From: Sweltsa coloradensis
Lineage: Eukaryota; Arthropoda; Insecta; Plecoptera; Chloroperlidae
Direction of reading: 5' to 3'
Length of the DNA: 64,000 nt
Assembly (NCBI GenBank): GCA_024449915.1
Contig: JAMZAV010000438.1
Span: forward strand, 1,798,001-1,862,000
Position numbers and translations under genes: made by a program. Of the stretch, positions 55,422 to 64,000 are shown piece after piece; position 1 is the first letter of the stretch, and every line of letters begins with the position of its first letter. Below the pieces are notes generated by a model. It worked only from the letters and a program-made list of their open reading frames with translations, had not been told where the DNA came from and did not search any database.

Positions 55422-58400
55422 AAAATTTGACAACCATTGCCTGAACCTGGCATGCTGTCAGATGGGCTCTGTTGAGCAAGTGATTTCAATGGGATTTCTT
55501 TAAGGTTTTGTGTAGATTTTGATATCAGAACATTTGTCATGGTATTCTCTAGCTGCACTATCGTTGGCAGGTGAGTGGAAGCTTGTTAAAAGTTTATATT
55601 TGTGTTAAATATTTGTAATTTTTGTAAAGTTTTATAACCAGGGAAAAAGGTTTTGTTTATTGAATCAAGGCAGACAAAGATGCACAGCTTGCTACAGGTG
55701 TATGGAAACAATAGTGCAGAAGATCAAGGTATCTTAAATTTCAAAGGGAAATTGGGGAAAAGATGCATGTATGTTAAGTAATATATTAACAATGGATCCA
55801 GGATTATCATAACGAGCAATTTACAATGACCCTGGAACTATTATAGAACATGAGGTTTATGATAATGATAACCTTAATCATACAAACAAACATCAACCCT
55901 GGAGTAGAGAGGAATATAACGAATTACTTTGGTTTCCATTTTTATGTGCAAGAAAAAACAGGGACAATAAATTTGAAACAACCTACCAACTTTGGCGGGA
56001 ACGCAATCCTAATAAAAGACCAGAAACTTAATGCCAATAAGCTAGCGAATCAAAGGAGATTCATGGAAAGGAAAAAGAAACTATCTGATTACGAGTTAAG
56101 TGTAATCAAACAAGATGTAAGAGTTGTGATTAATGGGGAACAGCCTCAACTCAGAAGAGAAGAACTGGACAATGACATTCCCGTACAAGCCTTTCCGGAA
56201 CCCGCAATAGAAGAAATATAAATAGGCCACCAGAAAAGGGGTTTTTAGAGGGGAATTTCATGTCAATGAACACAATCAGAGGAATGCATTCCTGTTGACT
56301 GAAGAAAGTCCATCTTAATGGACGAAATTATTCTAAATGGATACGAATTCAAAATTTCCCATAAACTCCCGTGAACGCCTCGCTAAAAAAAAGTTTTGAA
56401 CAAAAAAGAGAACAATAATCTCAGATGCAAATGCTTTTTTTAGCCCAAATTTATGCTGAATCGCCCCCAATAGACATAAAAAGCCTTAATCATCATTTTT
56501 ATGGAACAGCCCAGTCATTACGACAAGCTTGTGAAAAAAGAACAATCAGTTTAAAAAACAACGATTACACCAAATGGAAAAAAAGGGAAACAAAAAAAAT
56601 TGATTCTGGGAAAAGACCTATCTTGTTTTATGAAAAAGAAAAATTTTAATCTTCGTATAAATTTACTGTAAAAAAAAACGGCAAACTTTTTGAAAAGTAT
56701 AGTATAACAAGTCTAGGGTGACATCCGTCCCGGAAAACCGGGTTTGGCCCCGGGAATTCAACCCTCGTCCCGGTCCCCCGAAAAATGCTTTCGGGACACT
56801 TTTTGTCCCGGATTTGTACAACAAAAAAAAAATCTCTATTTCCCCGGAAAAAATTCGTTAATTTTTCATTTTCAGTATTCTTGAGCGCGAAGCGCCTTTC
56901 TTTTTTAAAAGTAACCACCGGCAGCAGACAACAGAGTTTCTTGAACGCGAGACGGACCAAAGAGGCCGCGCTCCCCGCCCCGCCCAAGGCCCCAACCCAT
57001 CCCACTCCGAGAAGCATTTGCAACCTTGAGACGCCTAGGCAGAGCTTCCTACTTGCAGTGCACGCGGGGTTTTTTTCGGACTTTCGTCAGTCTCGCTTGA
57101 TTGAGCTACTTTTCGGTTGTGTTTGTCTTCAGTGAATTGGCCGTGTGAGTGGGAGCATACCCCGAAACCAAAAGGGAAATGTTCGTTTCAAGAAAAATAT
57201 TGGGCCCGAGTGGCACTTCATTAAAAAAGGGACATTTATCATTTGGGGCCCTGACTTTTCTATTGCACCACACTCTAAAAGAAAAGGGGCCAAACCCCCC
57301 AACCCAACCGTCTCGACTCATTTACGGGCTATTTTTGGGGGGAAAATACCCCAAAAAATTTTCCGCCCGGCGGTGGGCTTCCCCCCCAGCCCCCGGGGTT
57401 GCCCAGCAAGCCCATCAAAACAAAAGTACATGTTCCGGTTTTATTTTTAGGGATTAGGGTCCCCCCTACACAAGCCCCAAGTTTGGGGTTTCAAGTAGAA
57501 GAGAAATTGAAAAGAAAATTCAGCCAAAGCCAGAGAATAAGAAGATAACGAAAAAAACATCTTTTAGACAAAATAAATTTTTTAGAAAAGGGAAAAAATT
57601 TCAGAGAGCTTGGAAAAAAAAAAACTTTAAAATAAAAAAATCCCCAACAAAAGATAAAATAGAAATTTTTGGAAATCAATTGGAAGAAAACAAAAAGCAA
57701 AATTTCGAAGCTAAAGGATTAACATCAAAAATTTGGTTTGTTTTAATTTTCCCCGGGGATAGAATTGGGAAAAAAATTACAAGTTGTTTTGTTATTTCCC
57801 CTTCGGAAAAGGGCAGGGAAAGCACCAGGACCAGACAAAACCCAAAATTTTTGGGCTAAAACAATGACATCCACTCATACTATTTAGAATTTGCTCAATA
57901 ATCTGTGGTTTTCCTGAAGACGCACCAGTATGGTTGACCACAGGTTTTTACGTATTTGTTACGAAGTAGACAAACTGAACAAAAAAAAAATTAAGCCATC
58001 ACATGTTTACCTACAAGTATAAAATTTTAAGTCAATAATAATGAACGAATGCAAGTGTTTTTAGCTACAAATAATGTAAGCCATTAGAGAAAAAAGGGGT
58101 TGTTGTAGAAATGAGGAAGTAAGGATATTTTCTTTTGAGTAAAGCTATATGGAAAAATTGTAAAAAGAGACAAAAAGAATCTTAGGTAGGGGATTGTTTT
58201 TACAAGAAAGCTTTTGAAGGTCCCACACAGTTGGATTTTAAAAGTATTGGAAATTTTAAAAGGGTAAACCCAAATTTATTGTAAAATTCTGCAAAAAAAA
58301 TGATCAAAATTTGGAATACAAGTATGAAAATAAGAAGGGAAAACTGAAGAAACGAAAAATGTTCACATACAACGGGGAATTTTTCAGGGTGATTCTTATG

Positions 58401-60165
58401 CCACTTCTTTTTGCAGAGTTTGTTTTTGACAAAGTCCTCAATGCGCAGGTTTGGGGTAGCATATTCCCAAATGAAGACAAAGTTCCACTTCTGTACATGG
58501 AGTTTTGAATTTATTCGCGAAAAAGCGATGAACTTAGTATTTACAAATTCGTAAAAAACTTTCAGTACGACATTTGTAGGGAATTTGGAACGAGAATGCA
58601 AAAAAGCGACATTAAAGAGGGGGGAAGATTGTCGCAAGTGAAAAATCCAACTTGATGGATACCATTTTGAGGACATTTGGGCAAGAACAAATTATAAAAT
58701 TTGGAAAAAGAAGAAGGCAAAGGTGTTTTAGCTACAATGATGAAAGATAAAGACAAAATACAAAAAGACGTCTAAAATTTAATACTTGAAAAATGAATTG
58801 AACGGAGAAATAAAACTTTTCAATGGCAATTTGCGTGCCGTAAAAATTTATAGCTTTGGGATATTTGTTGGAGCATAGAAGAATTTGAGATTGGATCGAA
58901 AAAACGAGGGGAAAAAGTTGACAAAGAAAGGAAGCACCACCACGAGGGGACGTCGAAAGATGTATATGCAAGGAAGAATGGAGGCGAGGTATAACCAAAA
59001 AATCATACAAAACAGCAATATTTTGGTTTGATTTTTCAAAAAGGGAAAGGGAGTGAAAATTTATTAGAATGGTTTAAGAACATGAGTCAGCAAAGCTATG
59101 AGAAAAAACTGTCATTAAGTTAGGCAACAAGGTTTCAACAGGTTTGGAAAATTTTAACCGAATTAATCAGATAAAGGGCCATTTAAAAAAGGTCAAAAAT
59201 AAAACAAGAAGCAAAAAAGAACATTTTCCAGAAAATTTAATAGTTGCTGGAAGTCTAAAACCTTTGCATGGGAAAAATATTTCACGCATGGGGCAACCCC
59301 ATATGACCAAGATCAAACCCAAAAATGGCTGGGGAGAAGTAATCCAAAGGTGAAACTGAAAGTTTTTTGTAGCTGCAAAAAGATCAAGTTAAGAACAAAA
59401 AAAATTTTGAAAAAAGAATTCCAAAAATCGCGTAGTGACAAGTGCGTTGTGTAAGCTTTTTTGAAGGGAAAAAGTGAGCACATTTTTTCTGGGTGTCCGG
59501 TCTTTGCAAAAACGGAATACATTTATCAAAATGATAAAATTTGGGGGATATTTGCATTGGAAAATTTGTAGAAATTACAAAATCGAAACTTTGGGCAAAT
59601 GGTAATGATATACCAGAACAAGTAGTTGACAATGGTAAAGTGACCCTATTGTGGAATGAGCTAATAATCCCCTGAAGAAAGGTTTTTCACAAAAAACCAG
59701 ACATGTTGTTAAAAACAAAGCGACCAAAAAAAAGTTTTATCATCGATGTAGCATTTTATCAGACCGCAAAAATAGTCCTAAAGGAAGCAGAAAAAACCCC
59801 AAAAATATCGAGACCTTCAAATAGAAATTCAAGAATGGGAATGTCCGTTGTAAAGATTGTTCCCCTTATTAGGAGCTTGGGGACCCAAATTTGGGAAAAA
59901 ATTTTTAAAAGAACCCCCAACAATCTCTGGGAATCACTGGCTCCAGGCTTCAAAAGGGGGCATTATTTGGGAACCCCCAAACTACGCAAAGTTTATGAAA
60001 AAAAAAAGTTTCTTATTTTTTGTATGTATGTTTTTGTTTTAAAGCCAGTATATTTAATTTTTTGAATAGGGTTTACCTTAGAGATGTGGTTCATCTCTGG
60101 TGAAAGTTCTTAAAAAACCCCATTTTGTAATGTTTATATTTGGTTTTAAAAAAAGAAAAAATTTT
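55422..60165 (+). mobile_element. R4/Dong-like LINE, near full length, heavily frame-broken
   Basis: Pieces occur in correct order over 4.7 kb. N-terminus: PWSREEYNELLW and TTYQLWRERNPNKRP (55900-56020), then ANQRRFMERKKKLSDYELS. RT start: a KAPGPD-type word with NFWAKTMTS (57810-57880). Then a GEFFRVILMPLLF-like motif B (58375), SFGIF (58840), KPLHGKNISRMGQPHM (59258), SEHIFSGCPVFAKTEYIY (59475), and KSFIIDVAF plus VLKEAEKTPKISR of the restriction-like endonuclease (59730-59820). Flanks are TAA-type repeats at 55318 and 60168. A hAT-like element (56714-57468) interrupts it. Frames change every 50-150 bp, largely at homopolymers, so part of the damage may be sequencing error. Confidence 0.8.
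56714..57468. mobile_element. hAT-like element inside the R4-like LINE
   Basis: The left end TAGGGTGACATCCGTCCCGG is followed by repeated GTCCCGG words. The right end GGGATTAGGGTCCCCCCTA looks like a corrupted inverse of it. Flanks AACAAGTC (56706-56713) and CACAAGCC (57469-57476) agree at 6 of 8. No transposase is readable. The interruption falls between the N-terminal and RT parts of the LINE. Confidence 0.6.
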
Positions 60166-60260
60166 AAAAATAAAAAATAATAATAATAATAATAAAATTT
60201 AAAAAATAAAAATAAAAATAATAAAAAATAATTTTTTTTTTTTTTTTTTTTTATTGGGAA
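60166..60260. repeat. (TAA)n-derived repeat and poly-T at R4-like 3' end
   Basis: AATAATAATAATAAAATTT and A-rich variants, then T21; this corresponds to the (TAA)n tail of the R4-like element. Confidence 0.8.
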
Positions 60261-60985
60261 ACACATATTTAAAAAAAAAACAGATTAGCAGTTGGAAAAG
60301 AGTCCCCCAAGCCACACAAGCGGCTTAGTGTGGGGATAAAAAAACATTGACAATTAATAAAAAAAACCCAGACTCCAGACTTTATAAAATTGATATAATT
60401 CAAGGAAAAAAAAACAAAAAACCTAGAACCCAAAAAAAATACAAAAATTGAACAAAAAAATAATACATGAAAATGAAAATTTAAAAAAACTAGCACCCAT
60501 ACATGCAATGTCTGTTTTTTAACAAAAAAAACTTTTTAAATCATTCTTTTCCCTACTTTTTTGATCTTATTTGTAAATATTTTGGGGAAATTTTTTTTTA
60601 AAAATAAAAATACACTGTATTGCAAAGCTCTTTTCCCCTATTATTTTTGTAAGTTGGATTTCAAATACTCTGCCTCCCCGGGGCGGTATTTGCATTATGA
60701 TAACCCCTATTTTTAAAAACGAAAATTTTCATAATAAAAATTTAATAATAATTTTTAAGTGAAAAATTTCATTTAAGGTAAAAACATTTCAATATCTATA
60801 TAAATCAAAGTTGGATACATGTACCCTTTTTCTTTAAGGGGATATTAAACAAAAACCTTATTTGCAGTGAAATAATATTTTTAAATTTTAAAATGATGCA
60901 TTGCCATGCAAGCAGGGGGATATGATATGACTGACTCAGCAAGGCTATGTATACGGTTCTAGTAGAGTATAAGGAAGTACATACT
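60261..60985. other. Unassigned, homopolymer-rich
   Basis: Very A-rich with many runs of 6-9 A; no feature recognised. Confidence 0.4.
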
Positions 60986-60989
60986 TTAT

Positions 60990-61198
60990 TTATAATAAAA
61001 AAATAATAATAATAAAAAAATAAAAATAATAAAATAATAAAAATAATAATAATAATAAATAATAATAATAATAAAAAAAAAAATAATAATAATAAAAAAA
61101 ATAATAAAAAAAATAATAAAATAATAAAAATAATAAAAATAATAATAATAAATAATAATAATAATAATAATAATAATATTTTATTATTATTATTATTA
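60990..61198. repeat. (AAT)n microsatellite with interruptions
   Basis: About 200 bp of AAT units broken by extra A bases, fused to the 3' tail of an RTE-like LINE. Confidence 0.92.
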
Positions 61199-62150
61199 TC
61201 TGTTGCCAGTCCCAACTCTGCGTTGGGTCGGCATTTAAGAAGGCCCCTCCATCTCTTCTGTCCTGCCACCACCCCCTTTCTTCCACCACATTCCACTCTC
61301 CTCCCCGCTGTTCTACATCTTTTCTCACACTATTCTGCCATTGTTGTCGTGGTCTGCCCTTGGTCTCCTACCTGGAATTTCCAATTCCATCATCCTTCTC
61401 GGTAATCTTGATCTTTCCAGTTCTCTTGACATGTCCGAACCACTTTAATCTTCTCTCTCCAATTCGCTCCATTATATTCCTCACGCCTACTTGATCTCGA
61501 TATCCTCATTCCGTATTCGGTCCCATCTAGTCTTACCACAATGCTTCTCAAAAAACTTCATATCTACAGCCTGCACAAGACTCTCCTCCACTACTGTCAT
61601 ATTCCAAGGTCTCTGCTGCATATGTCAGTATTGGAACAAAGTAGGTCGGTAGATGGTAACCTTGCACTTCTTGGTACTTCTCGTGTTCCATATGAGATCT
61701 CGGATAGATTGGAATAACCCAACAGCTTGCTGTGTCCTTCTTCCTATCTCTGGTTGAATCCTTCCATCGCATGCTACTATACTCCCCACGTACTTGAAAT
61801 TTTCCACTTGCTCAAAATCTGTCCTCCTAGTAGAATCCTGACATTCTTCGCTTTATCTCGTGTCATCAGGATTGTTTCACTCTTGCCACTCCAAAACACC
61901 AGTCCATATTCTCCTGCCACCACACTCCACACATCAACTTGAGATTGCACCTCCTCTTCATCCTCTCCCCACACCAGAGATCGTCTGCAAATAACATTAT
62001 TTTCATACATTCTTCCCCGATTCTCTCTGCAACTTTCCTGGTGATTTGTCCATGACAATAATGAACAATAGTGGAGACAGTACACTTCCTTGTTTTAACC
62101 CACTCCTAATGCAAACCCTCTTTTAATTCCACATCTTGTCTTACAGCACT
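61199..62150 (-). mobile_element. RTE-like LINE, family B, 5'-truncated
   Basis: Minus-strand frames give KQGSVLSPLLFIIVMD (motif B, about 62075), a degraded FADD region at about 61985, GEDEEEVQSQVDVW, then FKYVGSIVACDGRIQPEI (61800 on). The C-terminal RKDVEQRGGEWNVV and FLNADPTQSWDWQQ lie at 61325-61200. It ends in (AAT)n. It has the architecture of family A but clearly different sequence. Several frameshifts; no endonuclease. Confidence 0.8.
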
Positions 62151-62454
62151 TTTAGATATCGAAAACCTCTTTCACTTTTGGGTTATTTTCCCCTTTTTTA
62201 ACCCCTATATTTTCCATAGCATAAAAACCCTTTTCTTTTTTGGGGGGCTTTCGTATGCCTTTTGGGAATCTAGAAAAGCCAAAACATAGGTCCTTTTCTC
62301 GGGCATACCCTTTTTCCTTAGCTGTTTTAGTGAGAAAATCAGGTCCCCCGGGCCGATTTTCCTTTTTTTCAAAATCCATGTTGTTCTCTCTTAAATCTCC
62401 TATCGAGTTTTTAAATTTTATCTTTTTATTTTTTTGGGTAGATTTTAATAATAA
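62151..62454. other. Degraded continuation of the LINE region
   Basis: The minus-strand words GFYAMENIGVKKGE and MDFEKKENRPGG sit where further upstream RT of an RTE-like copy would be expected, but no motif is secure. Confidence 0.35.
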
Positions 62455-62560
62455 AATCTTTCAAAAACTCAGTTCCAACTTTAATTGGGGTTGGATTTTG
62501 GTTGGGTTTTCCCCCTTTTATAAGGGCATAAACGTAGATACAAAGCTTCCCAAGACTTTA
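62455..62560 (-). mobile_element. RTE-like family A, 3' tip (short copy)
   Basis: AACTCAGTTCCAACT, a GTTGGATTTTGGTTGGGTTT-like part, GGGCATAAACGTAGATAC and AAGCTTCC match 54300-54380 in the same order, with many homopolymer differences. Only about 100 bp at the 3' end are present, flanked by AAT-type repeats. Confidence 0.65.
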
Positions 62561-62689
62561 ATAATAATAAAAATTTAATAATAATAAAAATTAATAATAT
62601 ATAATATAAAAATTTAAAAATAAAAAAAATAATCATCTAAAATTTTAAAAATGTTTTTTTATTTTAGATTAAACAAAGTAAATTTGTGG

Positions 62690-62800
62690 GTAGGGTAATA
62701 AAAGAAAAACACAGGGAATTACTTGACGTAAGTCCTTTACAACATGTTTAGCCCCGGGTTTTTGGGGCCCCGGTTTGTATAAAAATACATCCAATAAAAA
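62690..62800 (+). mobile_element. R4-like 3' tail, third copy
   Basis: TTACTTGACGTAAGTCC, ACAACATGTTTAGC and AATACATCCAATAAAA follow the same order as 54200-54280, with inflated homopolymers (CCGGTTTT appears as CCCCGGGTTTTTGGGGCCCC). Confidence 0.75.
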
Positions 62801-63689
62801 TTAATTTAAAAAAATAAAATTTTTTAAAACCCTTGTCTAATTGATTGATATTTTTTTGGGCTTTTTAGTATTTATTTTGCTAAAAAAAAAGTTCTTTTTA
62901 AAATTTTATGTAGCCCAAAGGGGAAACTTCAATTCGGTCTTTTTGGGGATGGCAGTTCTAAATCCAAACTTTTTCAATTTGTCAGACCAAAAAAAAGCTT
63001 TTTTGGACTTTGGGGTATTTGGGAAAACAATTTATCCAGTCATTGTATCTCACCCCCAAATTTCCTAACAAAACAAAGAGATTTTGGTTTTTTTACCGTT
63101 ACGCACCCCGTAAAGGGGGCCCAAGGGAGTTTCCGTTTTGGCTATCCTTTCATGGGCTGCTCTTTTGTCTTTCGGGAAAGGGAAACCTTTTCCAAAAGAT
63201 TTCCTAATATTGCCAAAAAACCCAGAGCGCAAAGTTTCACGGGACTTACATTTTTTAAAACGGGGGGGGAAAACTTTTTTATTTTTGTTTTAGGAGTTTT
63301 TCCTTTATTAATGAGAATTTGATATTTAGTGGAAAAACTGGAAATGAAATTAAAAAAATTTTGTTGAAAAAACCCATATTTATCTCATGACCGTTCATTT
63401 CTTTTGTTTTTCTTTTGAGATTAATAAAGTCCCATTTAAAATTTTCAAAACAATTTTTATGCAAATTTGAAAAGATAGAAATGAAAAATTTTTGATCCTT
63501 GGTCAAATTCGCTGAAAAATTTTTTGGAAGATTTTAAAACACGGGAAAAGGGGTTTTAAAAAAATTATTTAGTAGCCCTTGCACATACAGAGGGGCTAGG
63601 GGGACACCACCCTTTAACGTCGCATTTTAAAATTTTAAAAAGGATTTTCAAGGGGAAAAGTTTTTGTTTGAAATAGCCGTTTCGCAAAT
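62801..63689. other. Unassigned, low-confidence sequence
   Basis: Dense in doubled homopolymers; no protein or repeat can be matched reliably. Confidence 0.4.
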
Positions 63690-63996
63690 ATCCCCCCCCC
63701 CGAAAATATCACTTTAAAAAAATTGAAAAAAATCTTTAAAAAAATTACATAGTCATAGAAAATTTTTGATCATTTTTTCCCCAAAACTTTTTTCAGAGTT
63801 TTTCAAAGGTCGCCTCCAATTTGCATCAAATCCCCATAAAAAGCCTTTTTGCCCGGAAAGTGGGGGCCGAAAAAACAGAAAAAAAAAACTTACAAAAAAC
63901 AAAAAACCCAAGCTATTTTTTTTTGGGGGGAAACCCGGAAAGTAAAGAAAAAAAAGTAAGTAAAATTTTAAGTCTTCGCTTGGCTTTTTCCAAAAA
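63690..63996 (-). mobile_element. Helentron-like element H3, copy c (5' part, degraded)
   Basis: The order CGAAAATATCACT, AATTGAAAAAAATC, CCAAAACTTTTTTCAGAG, TTTTTGCCCGG and AAGTCTTCGCTTGGC matches H3 copies a (28310-28565) and b (49755-50010), including the 5'-end region. It has the same error style as the rest of the last 8 kb. Its 3' part was not found. Confidence 0.6.
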
Positions 63997-64000
63997 AATC

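Noticed and set aside
56785..57135. 116-codon plus-strand frame
   Set aside because: Lies in the hAT-like insertion with GTCCCGG repeats and low-quality sequence; no domain.

Overview
The window is AT-rich animal (metazoan) DNA from an invertebrate. It has GT-AG introns, one clear vertebrate/arthropod-shared gene (USP47), many non-LTR retrotransposons and small DNA transposons, and it is flooded with the palindromic words TAGGCCTA and CCTAGG. The exact phylum cannot be fixed from the sequence; a marine invertebrate such as a crustacean or echinoderm is a guess from the repeat flavour. No bacterial operons, rRNA genes or CRISPR arrays are present.

The only confident host gene is the 5' part of USP47 on the minus strand. 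A probable untranslated first exon ends at 20532. It is followed by coding exons at 13343-13134 (starting with ATG at 13340), 10440-10128 and 9704-9354, which carry the Cys box and QHD region of the ubiquitin protease. Phases join exactly. The rest of the gene is not visible in the 9.3 kb downstream, so the next intron is either very long or leaves the window. Introns hold an 82-bp array of 10 units, hAT and piggyBac-like elements, and Helitron-like elements. On the plus strand a duplicated exon-like segment (30161-30380) encodes one membrane span of an unidentified protein.

Mobile DNA explains most of the rest. (a) Nonautonomous hAT-type elements have terminal repeats and 8-bp target duplications: 3964-5265, 11841-12800, 32585-33621, 36489-37006, 56714-57468, and probably 46431-46941. 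(b) A piggyBac-like element lies at 14971-15789 and a Harbinger-like MITE at 37257-37418. (c) At least three families of Helitron2/Helentron-like nonautonomous elements share one 3' hairpin end and carry family-specific inverted repeats that co-vary between the two ends: H1, H2 and H3, plus a related palindromic family, H4. (d) A 5.5-kb foldback-like element (24197-29684) has arms built from ~60-bp satellites. (e) LINEs: two RTE-like families, a CR1-like copy, a Jockey-like copy and R4/Dong-like elements sitting in (TAA)n microsatellites. (f) tRNA-derived SINE pieces, and Penelope-type fragments with hammerhead-like cores. (g) A frameshifted THAP zinc-finger fragment duplicated head-to-head.

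Layout: 0-9 kb, nested transposons and THAP remnant. 9-20.6 kb, USP47. 20.6-24 kb, dispersed repeats. 24.2-29.7 kb, foldback element. 30-32 kb, membrane-span exon and simple repeats. 32.5-37.4 kb, hAT and Harbinger cluster. 37.4-47 kb, largely unassigned with a broken LINE. 47-52 kb, Jockey-like LINE and Helentron-like element. 52-64 kb, a pile-up of R4-like and RTE-like LINEs in TAA repeats. From about 55.7 kb to the end, copies look as if homopolymer and substitution errors had been added, so the consensus there is probably poor.
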